The notes: a model not told the origin generated them from the sequence alone. Numbered from the stretch's first letter, positions 1-7,786 are shown. The stretch: DNA of 21,085 bases from Anaerolineaceae bacterium (GCA_011620465.1 WOZC01000121.1:1-21085); one strand, 5' to 3'. Numbers and translations are program-made.

Positions 1-421
1 CTTCAGAGAGATCCTGCTTGAATTGGAAGGAGAACCCGCGCACGCTCAGCATCTTTGCATGTGGGTAACTGCCTGTAAGAACCTTGGCGATGGTTAAGAG
101 CTCGCCCGCACTCATATGATGGGTGAAAGCAGAATGTTCTTTTGTTGGCTGGACCTCCTCGAACAGGAGGTCATCGAGCTGATCTGAATTATGTGCATCA
201 ATGAAAATCACCTGGTCATATTCGCAAATCTCTTCAGCCATTTCCGGCAAAAGTTGAAAAAGATACAGGAAGCGCAGTAAGCCATCCTCAGTTTCGACCC
301 ATTCACCAGGAAAATTTGGAACTTGTAAGCCGAAGCTTGAGGTGATCTTTTCCAAGATATGCCAGCCAGCTCCGTCATCTTCACGGTCCCGGTTTCCGTA
401 TGCAATGATCAGTCGTTTCAT
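1..421 (-). CDS. [NiFe] hydrogenase maturation protease, C-terminal part beyond window edge
   Basis: This endopeptidase family (HycI/HyaD/HoxW) removes the C-terminal peptide of the hydrogenase large subunit once nickel is inserted, in the cytoplasm. The reading frame begins at ATG 421-419 and runs off the left edge after 140 codons, of a usual 150-170. It begins MKRLIIAYGNRDREDDGAG, the family's N-terminal glycine-rich strand with the acidic pair D15/D16; a second acidic site lies in VIFIDAHNSD (D75), and a histidine pair at H101/H102 precedes SAGELL. These fit the three nickel-sensing positions known for HycI and HybD. An AGGA ribosome site sits 7 bases before the ATG. The gene directly follows hoxH, whose product carries a cleavable tail, so that protein is the likely substrate. 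A hairpin terminator separates the two genes. Identity is fairly sure; the exact subfamily is not. Confidence 0.85.
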   Translation of the reverse strand, partial: MKRLIIAYGNRDREDDGAGWHILEKITSSFGLQVPNFPGEWVETEDGLLRFLYLFQLLPEMAEEICEYDQVIFIDAHNSDQLDDLLFEEVQPTKEHSAFTHHMSAGELLTIAKVLTGSYPHAKMLSVRGFSFQFKQDLSE

Positions 422-434
422 ATTAATATCCTAA

Positions 435-480
435 TTTCAAAATAAAACCTCCCCTGATGATACCTTAAGGAGAGGTTTTA
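435..480 (-). terminator. Hairpin terminator or attenuator between hoxH and the maturation protease
   Basis: Read on the minus strand, positions 480-469 pair with 54-43 of the 400s block (454-443) in a 12-bp stem that includes one G-U wobble, with a 14-base loop. It is followed by UUUUAUUUUG, a classic intrinsic terminator shape. It lies after the hoxH stop (498) and just before the ribosome site of the protease gene, so it may lower rather than abolish protease expression. Confidence 0.7.
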
Positions 481-497
481 GCGTAGGTTAAAGTTAT

Positions 498-1922
498 TTA
501 GCGTTTCAGCGTTTGAGTGAGGTCTCCTTGGGAGTCAAAGATCGAGATCTCGATCGGCATTTGACCAAACGCGTGCGTAGAGCAACTCAGGCAGGGATCG
601 TGGGCGCGGATTGCGTGTTCAACACGATTCAGCATTCCTTCTTTGACTTCAGGACCATGCACATATTCCTTCGCGACCATATCAACAGCTTTACTCATGG
701 CGTAGTTATTATGACCGGTGGAAACAATCAGGTTCACCTTTTCCAGACGACCGTGTTCGTCGACATAATAATCATGGATCAGCGTGCCCCGGGGGGCTTC
801 GATGATGCCTACGCCATGTCCAACTGGTTGCTGGCGGGTGTTGAGAATCTCGTTGCTGAGAATGTCAGGGTCCTCAAGCAGTACACGAACGCGTTCGCAA
901 GCGAAGAGGGTTTCGATCATTCGGGCATAGTGATAGTAGAGTGTATTCTCGACAGGTGCTCCGTTATTGATCGCCTTAAAGAGTTTCAACTCTTCGTTAG
1001 CCAAGGGTGTATCGATGTGTTCTGCCAGGTTGAGACGTCCAAGCGGACCAACACGATAGACGCCCTCAGGGAAGCCCAGTTGCTTGTAGTATGGGAACTT
1101 CAGGTAAGACCAGGGCTCAACATGCTCGGCGATATAGTCGAGGTAATTCTGAGCGCTGAAGATTTCCAACTCCTTGCCAGTGCGATCTATGAGGCGGATG
1201 TTGCCATCATACAGTTCCAAACCGCGGTCGGGGGTGGTCAGACCAAGATAGCCAGTGGGGAAGACAGCAAATTTTTGAACAGTCTCGAAATTGGCTTCAG
1301 CCCAATCCTTGATGATTTTTATGCCAAGTTGCGTGGTGGCAATCTGATCGTCCAACTGAGCCAAAATGCGATCACGACCCTCAGCAGAAAGTGTGCGGTT
1401 GACACCACCAGGGATAGCAAAGGTTGGATGGATGCTGCGTTCTCCCAGCTCGGAAATGATAGACTGACCGAATTTGCGCAGACGCACAGCTTTAACGGTC
1501 AGATCAGGATCAGCCTGGATCAATCCAACCACGTTTCGGGTTGCCGGGTCTGCATCGAAACCAAGTAAGAGGTCTGGTCCAGCCAGTTCGAAGAAATGCA
1601 TACCGTGGCTTTGGATAACCTGCCCCATGTGCATCAGTTCACGTAACAGCGATGCAGGACGGGGAGGTGGACAACCCATGACGATATCTGCGGCTTTAGC
1701 GGCAGCCAGGTGATGGCTGACCGGACAAATACCACAGATACGGGGAGTAATTTGTTGCATTTCGGACACAAAACGTCCTTCGCAGAATTTTTCGAAACCG
1801 CGGAATTCATTTACATGGAAGTAAGCGTGTTCGACGCTGCCATCGTCCTTCAGATGGATGGTGACTTTGGCGTGCCCTTCGATTCGGGTTACGGGTTCAA
1901 TAGTAATTTTCTGTGTAACCAT
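498..1922 (-). CDS. hoxH: [NiFe] hydrogenase large subunit, group 3 HoxH/HydL type
   Basis: Catalytic subunit carrying the Ni-Fe(CN)2CO centre of a cytoplasmic, NAD-linked hydrogenase. With the start at 1922 the protein has 474 residues. The N-terminal nickel motif is RICGICPVSHH (C63, C66) and the C-terminal one is DPCLSCSTH (C444, C447, H450). A 24-residue tail follows H450 and should be cleaved by the adjacent maturation protease. The early segment TIEPVTRIEGHAKV is the family's usual opening. The ATG at 1922 is preferred over the in-frame upstream start at 1940 because GGAGA lies 7 bases before it and it falls after the hoxY stop. All four nickel cysteines are present, so the enzyme should be active. 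In bifurcating complexes of the HydABCSL type this is HydL. HydL, HoxH and other group 3 subunits are not separable by eye. Confidence 0.95.
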   Translation of the reverse strand: MVTQKITIEPVTRIEGHAKVTIHLKDDGSVEHAYFHVNEFRGFEKFCEGRFVSEMQQITPRICGICPVSHHLAAAKAADIVMGCPPPRPASLLRELMHMGQVIQSHGMHFFELAGPDLLLGFDADPATRNVVGLIQADPDLTVKAVRLRKFGQSIISELGERSIHPTFAIPGGVNRTLSAEGRDRILAQLDDQIATTQLGIKIIKDWAEANFETVQKFAVFPTGYLGLTTPDRGLELYDGNIRLIDRTGKELEIFSAQNYLDYIAEHVEPWSYLKFPYYKQLGFPEGVYRVGPLGRLNLAEHIDTPLANEELKLFKAINNGAPVENTLYYHYARMIETLFACERVRVLLEDPDILSNEILNTRQQPVGHGVGIIEAPRGTLIHDYYVDEHGRLEKVNLIVSTGHNNYAMSKAVDMVAKEYVHGPEVKEGMLNRVEHAIRAHDPCLSCSTHAFGQMPIEISIFDSQGDLTQTLKR

Positions 1923-1930
1923 ATATTCTC

Positions 1931-2473
1931 CTAGTGCCAATCATTGGTCAGCTTGTTGACTTCGGGCATGCGACCCTGTGCGAGCTTAGCCAGGACGTGG
2001 AAAATCGCGTCAGCACTGGGTGCACAACCGGGCAAGAATACATCAACCTTGACGACATCGCTGACCGGGCGCACATGCTGCGCAACTGAAAGTTCGGGGT
2101 CATTCGGGATTTTGCCGCTTTCATCGGTGCTCTCTGTTTCGATATAAGCACGCTTAAGGGCTTCCTCGGCACCAAAGAAGTTCCGCATAGCAGGGACGCC
2201 GCCAAAGACAGCACAGTCACCAAGCGCGACCAGAATCTTACAGCGTTCGCGCATTCTGATGGCAACTTCTTCATTATATGAATTGGCGATGCCACCTTCC
2301 AAAATTCCAACATCCACGCCGTCCTTATCCGGTTCTTTCAAGTCGGTGATTGGAGTTGCGCGGAGGTCGACCAATTTTGTCAGTTCAATAATTCTTTCGT
2401 CCATGTCCAAAAAGGACATATGGCAGCCAGCACAACCCGCAAGCCAGTCCGAAGCTACTTTTGGTTTTGCCAT
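1931..2473 (-). CDS. hoxY: [NiFe] hydrogenase small subunit, HoxY/HydS type
   Basis: Electron-transfer subunit that pairs with HoxH and carries the proximal [4Fe-4S] cluster. It is short (180 residues), as in soluble group 3 enzymes, with no Tat signal and no medial or distal cluster domain, so the complex is cytoplasmic. Visible ligands are C14 and C17 in the LAGCAGCH motif, C87 in ALGDCAVFGG and C150 in LPGCAPS. The ATG at 2473 follows AAGGAA by about 5 bases. The gene sits 37 bases after the NuoG-like gene, and its stop nearly touches the hoxH ribosome site, so the three are co-transcribed and probably translationally linked. In the HydABCSL naming this is HydS. Confidence 0.94.
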   Translation of the reverse strand: MAKPKVASDWLAGCAGCHMSFLDMDERIIELTKLVDLRATPITDLKEPDKDGVDVGILEGGIANSYNEEVAIRMRERCKILVALGDCAVFGGVPAMRNFFGAEEALKRAYIETESTDESGKIPNDPELSVAQHVRPVSDVVKVDVFLPGCAPSADAIFHVLAKLAQGRMPEVNKLTNDWH

Positions 2474-2510
2474 GTTTTTCCTTTCATACTCCTTTGTTTC
2501 AACCGCTGGC

Positions 2511-4442
2511 TCAGGCCAAAACGATCGAAGAAATTTTGTCGGTCACGACCGCCTGCCAATCCAATTGGAGGCTAAAGCCGGATTTTTCTGAAAGACAAGT
2601 CAGGACTTCGGAGACCGATCTTTGCTGTGAGCCAGCTGTTAATGCCTGGCGGTTGAGTTCGATGCGACCATCTGTGGTCAGATAGTGACCTTCTTCCTCA
2701 GCCCAAATCTTGCAGGGTAAGACCACATCAGCCAGTTCAGCAAATTCATCCATGTAACTGGTCTGCACGATCTTGAAGCCGCTGTTTTTCATACCAACCA
2801 ACGCATGATGGCAAGCGTGACCATCACCGAGAGCGTAGAAAGCTACCGGGCTGTCACCAACTTCCGGGTTCAGTTCAAGACCGAGAAGGGAGGCTGCAAA
2901 ACTGTTGGTATCACCTTTCAGGATGACGACTTTCCAGCCAACTTTTTGGGAATAGCGGATCAATTTCTTTAGGGTTTCCAGGTTTTCAAACTTGGCAAAT
3001 TCCTTTCCAATGATGACCACTGCGTGATACCAGGATTGGATACTTTCCAGTAACTGATAAGCTCTGTGGGCTTTCAAGCTTTCACTTTCGATGATCTGGT
3101 CAGTTTCTGGACAGGCACCTCCCTCTTTGTAGCAAGACAGGAGGTCAACGATTTGTTGGAAGTTCTTGCCAACGGTAACCAAACGGTTGCTGAAGTTATC
3201 GGCAAGTTTATTTTCTTCCTTGGTTACCATCACGAGGTTGAACAAATCGCTCGGTTTGCGCTTCAACAAAAAGCCGGCTACGGGGTAATCCTTGATCAAA
3301 TCAGCCCCGAGAACGATAGCGGCATCAGCATCAACGAGGGCGCCCAGGTTTGATTCAAATGCGCCAAATTCACGGGCCAGCTCTACACTTACAGCAGCGC
3401 TTTCATCGTGACCGAACAAGGCGGTTTGACCAACCTTGTAGTTCTCTTTGAAAAAGCTTTGGAAAGCGCTCAGGTTCTCGATTGATTGACGACCGGAGAT
3501 GTAAGCTTTGATTTCAGCACTGTCATGTGCTTTCAGTTGAGTTGAAACAACGTTCAATGCATCTTCCCAGCTGATGGGTTGCAATTCGCCATCGCGGCGA
3601 ATGAGTGGTTCATTGACACGGACACGGCTTTCTTTGACTGGATTGTAGCGACCTTTTTCGCATAACAGCCCATCTGCAAAGGTGGCATCCATGTCGCCAT
3701 CAATGCGCACCAGGCGATTATCGCGGGTCTTGACCACGCGGTAGCAGCCGATGCTACAGTCCATACAAACGGATTTGGTGTGCGTGAGATCGGTTTCACG
3801 ACCCTGGTACATGGAGCGGCGGTCAAAGAGAGCGCCAGTTGGGCAGATCTGCACACAGTTACCACAGGAGATACAAGTGCTTTCACCCAGAGGGACGTTG
3901 CCGTCGGCAACCAGGATGTTGGCAGAACCGCGTTCTTCAATCCCGAGGGTATGGTTACCCACCAGCTCAGAACAGGTCCTCACGCAGCGCCGGCAAATGA
4001 TACAGCGGTTATTATCCAGGATGAAATCTGGATGGCTGATATCCACGTGGTAAGGTTTGTAGGCAGGAGTGATCGGCCAATGGTTCATGCCTTCGTTATA
4101 GGCGGCTTGCTGCAAGTCGCAATCACCATCAGTAGATTGACAATACATACAGAAGTGATTGCGCTCACTGAAAAGCATGGACAATACGAAATGACGGGCT
4201 GCCTTCGTTTTTTCAGTGTCAGTGTGGACTTTCATTCCTTCTGTTGCAGGAACAGTACAGGAAGGCTGCATGGTGCGGGCACCTTCAACTTCGACCAGGC
4301 ACAAACGGCAGGCTCCGTAGGGAACTAGTTTGGGGTGATAGCACAAAGTTGGGACATTAAACCCAGCTTTCTGGACCGCTTGCAGGATGGTTGACCCAAG
4401 TTCAACTTCGACGGGCAATTCGTTTACAGTTAGTTTGATCAT
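2511..4442 (-). CDS. NuoG/HoxU-like iron-sulfur subunit of bifurcating hydrogenase (HydA of HydABCSL type)
   Basis: Electron-wiring subunit (643 residues) expected to connect the NADH/ferredoxin module to the [NiFe] pair. Domains in order: plant-type [2Fe-2S] (C34, C45, C48, C62); His-Cys [4Fe-4S] segment ERNHFCMYC..C (H96, C98, C101, C108), with the HoxU-style short His-Cys spacing; two ferredoxin-type [4Fe-4S] sites (C146/C149/C152/C156 and C189/C192/C195/C199); a molybdopterin-oxidoreductase-type [4Fe-4S] site (C225, C228, C232, C260); then a NuoG-like remnant domain of about 380 residues. No H-cluster motifs are present, so it is not an [FeFe] hydrogenase. No catalytic Cys or Sec is seen where formate dehydrogenases carry one, so it is not read as a formate dehydrogenase. 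GGAGA precedes the ATG by 8 bases. It lies 26 bases after hydB and 37 before hoxY. Database names could be NuoG, HoxU or NADP-reducing hydrogenase subunit. Confidence 0.88.
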   Translation of the reverse strand: MIKLTVNELPVEVELGSTILQAVQKAGFNVPTLCYHPKLVPYGACRLCLVEVEGARTMQPSCTVPATEGMKVHTDTEKTKAARHFVLSMLFSERNHFCMYCQSTDGDCDLQQAAYNEGMNHWPITPAYKPYHVDISHPDFILDNNRCIICRRCVRTCSELVGNHTLGIEERGSANILVADGNVPLGESTCISCGNCVQICPTGALFDRRSMYQGRETDLTHTKSVCMDCSIGCYRVVKTRDNRLVRIDGDMDATFADGLLCEKGRYNPVKESRVRVNEPLIRRDGELQPISWEDALNVVSTQLKAHDSAEIKAYISGRQSIENLSAFQSFFKENYKVGQTALFGHDESAAVSVELAREFGAFESNLGALVDADAAIVLGADLIKDYPVAGFLLKRKPSDLFNLVMVTKEENKLADNFSNRLVTVGKNFQQIVDLLSCYKEGGACPETDQIIESESLKAHRAYQLLESIQSWYHAVVIIGKEFAKFENLETLKKLIRYSQKVGWKVVILKGDTNSFAASLLGLELNPEVGDSPVAFYALGDGHACHHALVGMKNSGFKIVQTSYMDEFAELADVVLPCKIWAEEEGHYLTTDGRIELNRQALTAGSQQRSVSEVLTCLSEKSGFSLQLDWQAVVTDKISSIVLA

Positions 4443-4468
4443 CTAATTTTCTCCATCGTCTCGTATGA

Positions 4469-6253
4469 TTAGTTGACCTCTACAGCATCAAAATTACAAA
4501 CCTGGTGGCAAATACCACACCGTATGCAGATATCCTGATTGATGACGTGTGTAAGCTTGCGTTCACCAGTGATTGCACTGACCGGGCAATTTCGGGCACA
4601 GATAGTACAACCGGTGCATTTTTCTTCTGAAATATGGTAACTGATCAGATTACGGCAGACCTTTGCAGGGCAGCGTTTTTCGTAAATATGGGCTTCGTAT
4701 TCGTCCAGAAAGTGATTCAGCGTGGAGACGACCGGATTAGGTGCACCCTGACCCAGACCGCAGAGGCTATCCTGTTTGATTTCTTCACAGAGGCTGCGAA
4801 GCATTGGGATGTCTTCGGGGATGCCTCCACCTGCGCAAATGCGTTCGAGGATTTCAAGAATACGGCGGGTTCCAACACGGCAGGGTACGCACTTTCCACA
4901 TGACTCTTCCTGGGTAAATTCCATGAAGAAGCGGGCAATGTCGACCATGCAGGTGTCCTCGTCCATAACGATCATACCGCCAGAGCCCATGATCGAGCCG
5001 GCAGCACCCAATGTTTCGTAGTCTACAGGTAAATCGAGGTCACAGGTTGGCAGACAACCGCCCATTGGACCACCAGTCTGAACAGCTTTGAATGCTTTAC
5101 CATCTTTGATGCCGCCGCCGATATCATAGATGATTTCGCGTAAGGTCATACCAAAGGGGACTTCAATCAGACCGGTATGGGCAACATTACCTGCAAGCGC
5201 GAAGGTCTTTGTGCCTTTGCTCTTCTCAGAACCCATACTCGTGTACCATTCCAGACCTCGATAAATGATTTTTGGGATATTGGCATAAGTTTCAACATTA
5301 TTGATGTTGGTTGGCTTGCCCCAAAGACCTTTGCTCGCAGGGAATGGTGGGCGGACACGGGGTTCACCGCGACTGCCTTCAATCGAGGCGATCAAAGCAG
5401 TTTCTTCGCCGCACACAAAAGCTCCTGCGCCCATACGGACTTCCAAATCGAAGGAGAATCCCGAGCCCATAATGTTCTCGCCCAACAGACCGTATTCCTT
5501 TGCCTGTTTAATGGCTACATTCAGGGTGCTGACTGCAATAGGGTATTCGGCACGGCAGTAAACATAACCCTGGCTGGAACCAACGGCATAAGCACCGATT
5601 ACCATTCCTTCGATGACTGAGTGAGGGTCACCTTCCAAAACTTTACGGTTCATGAACGCACCGGGATCTCCCTCGTCCGCGTTACAGACCATGAATTTTG
5701 GAGTAGCTTGCGCCTGGCGTGCGAATTTCCACTTCAAGCCAGTTGGGAAGCCAGCGCCGCCACGACCTCGCAGTTTGGAATCGAGAACCATCTGAATGAC
5801 ATCTTCAGGGGTCATTTCGGTCAGGACTTTTGCCAGAGCTGAGTAGCCATCGGTAGCAATATAGTCCTCAATGTTGCGGGGATCAATTTTGCCAATGTTT
5901 TCCAGGATGACGCGCACTTCTTTATCTTTAGGTTCTCGTACCTCTTCATCCATGAGGTCGCGCATTTTTGCACTGTATTGCGCAAGTTCACGACCTTTAA
6001 TGAAGTGTTCGACAACCAGTGGGTGAACGCTCTCAGGTGTCAGGGCAATATAATGGCTGCCTTCCGGATAGACCAGAATATCTGGTCCTTCGGTTTCGGG
6101 GTCGCCGATGCGAGGGCTATCGAGAATTTGAACTTCATCCAGAATTTTTTGCAACTTCAGCTCTTCGATGATCTGCTCTTTGATCTGAAGAGCGCCTTTC
6201 TCGATACAAATCGGATCCATCGAAACAAGAATCGTTGATCGATAATATGCCAT
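4469..6253 (-). CDS. hydB: NuoF-like flavoprotein with C-terminal 2[4Fe-4S] domain (HydB/HndC type)
   Basis: FMN subunit (594 residues) that exchanges electrons with NAD(H) and, in bifurcating hydrogenases, with ferredoxin. Layout: degenerate thioredoxin-like domain (1-95); NuoF core with glycine-rich SKLRGRGGAGFPTG for FMN/NADH binding and CNADEGDPGAF; the N3-type [4Fe-4S] segment ESCGKCVPCRVGT with the fourth cysteine in SLCGLGQ; a CPAKVC hinge; then two ferredoxin sites, CTGCTICARNC and CIRCGICHQVC, ending the protein. The C-terminal ferredoxin domain marks the HydB/HndC class rather than plain complex I NuoF. In the N-terminal domain only C16 remains of the four cysteines that hold a [2Fe-2S] cluster in relatives such as Thermotoga HydB. 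The gene lies 35 bases after the HndB-like gene and 26 before hydA. Its ribosome site is weak (GAGA, about 8 bases from ATG). Confidence 0.92.
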   Translation of the reverse strand: MAYYRSTILVSMDPICIEKGALQIKEQIIEELKLQKILDEVQILDSPRIGDPETEGPDILVYPEGSHYIALTPESVHPLVVEHFIKGRELAQYSAKMRDLMDEEVREPKDKEVRVILENIGKIDPRNIEDYIATDGYSALAKVLTEMTPEDVIQMVLDSKLRGRGGAGFPTGLKWKFARQAQATPKFMVCNADEGDPGAFMNRKVLEGDPHSVIEGMVIGAYAVGSSQGYVYCRAEYPIAVSTLNVAIKQAKEYGLLGENIMGSGFSFDLEVRMGAGAFVCGEETALIASIEGSRGEPRVRPPFPASKGLWGKPTNINNVETYANIPKIIYRGLEWYTSMGSEKSKGTKTFALAGNVAHTGLIEVPFGMTLREIIYDIGGGIKDGKAFKAVQTGGPMGGCLPTCDLDLPVDYETLGAAGSIMGSGGMIVMDEDTCMVDIARFFMEFTQEESCGKCVPCRVGTRRILEILERICAGGGIPEDIPMLRSLCEEIKQDSLCGLGQGAPNPVVSTLNHFLDEYEAHIYEKRCPAKVCRNLISYHISEEKCTGCTICARNCPVSAITGERKLTHVINQDICIRCGICHQVCNFDAVEVN

Positions 6254-6288
6254 AATAGATTCTCTTTTATTACCTTTCCAAAAATTTT

Positions 6289-6657
6289 CTATTCTTTAAA
6301 TACGTATTCTGTGAGCACGTTGCCACCGACAACATGATCTTGCATAATTTTGCGTGCGATATTGGGACTGACTTTAACATAGACGACTTCTTCCTGATTC
6401 GGAAGCGTCACTTTCACGACAGGATCCATACCGCTTAGACCGAGGTTGCCGGTTTGGCGCAAGATGATATCGGGCAGGTTTTTTTCCTCAACAAAAGTGA
6501 GGATTGCTTTCAAGGTCTCACGCGCACCGGCAGCAATACCGATGGTGCCCATGCCAACCACGATCTGGGTCTTGCCAGCCTGGTCACGCATTTCTTTGAT
6601 TTTTTGGGCTTCTTCACGCAGTCTCTTGAGGTCTTCAACAGAATTAATTGTAGGCAT
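6289..6657 (-). CDS. HndB-like thioredoxin-fold subunit lacking all cysteines
   Basis: Small protein (122 residues) of the family usually named (2Fe-2S) ferredoxin domain or NADP-reducing hydrogenase subunit HndB, found between the NuoE and NuoF genes of multimeric hydrogenases. Residues 1-30 form a charged helix. The fold signature IVVGMGTIGIAAGARETL follows; in relatives the isoleucine after GT is a cysteine. The second site, TGCxGxC in relatives, reads TGNLGLSG. The protein has no cysteine at all, so it cannot bind the usual [2Fe-2S] cluster. The rest of the fold, through VKVSPNIARKIMQDHVVGG, is kept, which suggests a structural or regulatory role rather than decay. The ATG at 6657 lies inside the preceding ATPase gene (14-base overlap), with AAGGAG 6 bases upstream. 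Confidence 0.8.
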   Translation of the reverse strand: MPTINSVEDLKRLREEAQKIKEMRDQAGKTQIVVGMGTIGIAAGARETLKAILTFVEEKNLPDIILRQTGNLGLSGMDPVVKVTLPNQEEVVYVKVSPNIARKIMQDHVVGGNVLTEYVFKE

Positions 6658-7222
6658 GATTCACTCCTTGTTTGAATCCATTTTCATTTAATCCATTAAT
6701 ACCATTCTGAATGGTATTGGTGAGATACTCTATCACTCGATAATCGGTCAGCGGCATTCCGTCAAGCACTCGTTTGACTTCGCTGTCGTCAAAATGGAAG
6801 GTCTGGTCGTTAACCTGGTAATGCAGCACCCAGTTTACGCCTGGTGTCCCAATAAGCAGGCTTAAGAAGGTGTCTGCCAGGTTTCCCAACGGCATTCGGT
6901 CAATATGGCTGTCTTGAAATTTCGTTGTTAATTCTGTGCCCTTTCCTGGTTGGGAATCTATGGTCATTCCACCGTTGCAAGCTTCTGCTGCTTGTTTAAG
7001 CAAGGGAATACCTAAGCCCACTTTACGGGTGGTCCTGCTGGTGACGAAAGGATTCATTACTATGGCAAGGAATTCTTCGTCCATACCTTTGCCGTTATCC
7101 TTGACCGAAATCCACAACTCATCATTCAGGGTATCTTCCTTCACCAGGATCTCAACCTTGCTTGCACCGGCAGAAATACTGTTTTCAGCGATATCCAGAA
7201 TGTGTAAGGAAAGTTCTCTCAA
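6644..7222 (-). CDS. Stand-alone GHKL (histidine-kinase-type) ATPase of hydrogenase operons
   Basis: ATP-binding protein of 192 residues with the HATPase_c fold but no sensor, no phospho-acceptor histidine domain and no membrane segment. Visible boxes: N-box HILDIAENSISAGA (about 8-21), G1 box DNGKGM (about 42-47), and G2 box GLGIPLLKQAAE (about 69-80), then a glycine-rich turn GKGTELTTKF. The C-terminal 80 residues (from about 112) are a separate domain I do not recognise. It starts with TTG (7222-7220) overlapping the hydC stop as TTGA, with GAGG 7 bases before it, so its translation is coupled to hydC. Genes like this are a regular member of NuoE-ATPase-HndB-NuoF hydrogenase operons; their function is not established. 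A role as kinase, anti-sigma-like switch or assembly ATPase is possible. Confidence 0.82.
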   Translation of the reverse strand: MRELSLHILDIAENSISAGASKVEILVKEDTLNDELWISVKDNGKGMDEEFLAIVMNPFVTSRTTRKVGLGIPLLKQAAEACNGGMTIDSQPGKGTELTTKFQDSHIDRMPLGNLADTFLSLLIGTPGVNWVLHYQVNDQTFHFDDSEVKRVLDGMPLTDYRVIEYLTNTIQNGINGLNENGFKQGVNHAYN

Positions 7223-7731
7223 GCCGCTGCCTCGTCGTTAAGGACTTTTTCGATGACTTTGGTGAACTTGGCTGGTTTCATCCGACCATTATTGACTTCA
7301 TCAACAACCACGACGGGTGCTTGGCTGCAGGCACCAACACAACGGCAAACTTCCAAGGTGATCATACCATCGCTGGTCGTTTGTCCAGGCTCGATCCCCA
7401 GCATTTGTTTGGCTTTATCAACCATCTGGGTAATACCGCCAACGTAGCAAGCGGTACCAATGCAAAATTTGATTACATGCTTTCCACGGGGAACCGTCGT
7501 AAAGAAGGAGTAAAAGGAAACCACGCCATGCACTTTACTAACTGGGATACTGAGGCATTCTGCAACATATTCCTGCATCGGAGCTGAGAGGAAACCAATT
7601 TTTGATTGTAAATTGTTCAGAACTACCATAAGCCCACCATCGAGATCAATGTTATCTTCGATGATCTTATCGATAATTGGCCGCAATTTTGGGTTGTAAA
7701 GTGGATCAATGGGCTGGGTTGTACTCGTCAT
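7219..7731 (-). CDS. hydC: NuoE-like [2Fe-2S] subunit (HydC/HndA type)
   Basis: Thioredoxin-fold [2Fe-2S] protein (170 residues) that partners the NuoF-like flavoprotein. A helical N-terminal region (about 10-70) precedes KVHGVVSFYSFF, a typical NuoE segment. The four cluster cysteines are present as CIGTAC (about residue 91) and CRCVGAC (about residue 129). It is the first gene of the main hydrogenase operon, preceded by AAGGAG 11 bases before the ATG and by a promoter with a Rex-like operator. Its stop overlaps the TTG start of the ATPase gene. Together with HydB and HydA it forms the NADH/ferredoxin module expected in an electron-bifurcating complex. Confidence 0.92.
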   Translation of the reverse strand: MTSTTQPIDPLYNPKLRPIIDKIIEDNIDLDGGLMVVLNNLQSKIGFLSAPMQEYVAECLSIPVSKVHGVVSFYSFFTTVPRGKHVIKFCIGTACYVGGITQMVDKAKQMLGIEPGQTTSDGMITLEVCRCVGACSQAPVVVVDEVNNGRMKPAKFTKVIEKVLNDEAAA

Positions 7732-7768
7732 ATTCGTTTTTTCTCCTTGTACAAATCACGATCTTACT

Positions 7769-7786
7769 TTGTGAAATAATATACAA
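7769..7786. promoter_or_regulatory. Candidate Rex operator
   Basis: The 18 bases TTGTGAAATAATATACAA match the Rex consensus TTGTGAAnnnnTTCACAA in all 7 positions of the left arm and 5 of 7 of the right arm. The site starts 2 bases downstream of the -10 box of the hydC promoter, where a bound repressor would block initiation. Rex senses NADH/NAD+ and is known to control hydrogenase genes in anaerobes. No rex gene lies in this window. Confidence 0.55.

Noticed and set aside
513..1568. Open frame of 351 codons on the plus strand, opposite hoxH
   Set aside because: It is antisense to a fully conserved hydrogenase large subunit, matches no family I know, and arises from codon bias of the real gene.
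1923..1940. Longer hoxH start
   Set aside because: It would overlap the hoxY stop and lacks a ribosome site; GGAGA points to the ATG at 1922.
2511..4442. Formate dehydrogenase alpha subunit
   Set aside because: The domain order is similar, but the catalytic Cys/Sec region is absent and the protein is short; the neighbours are a [NiFe] pair.
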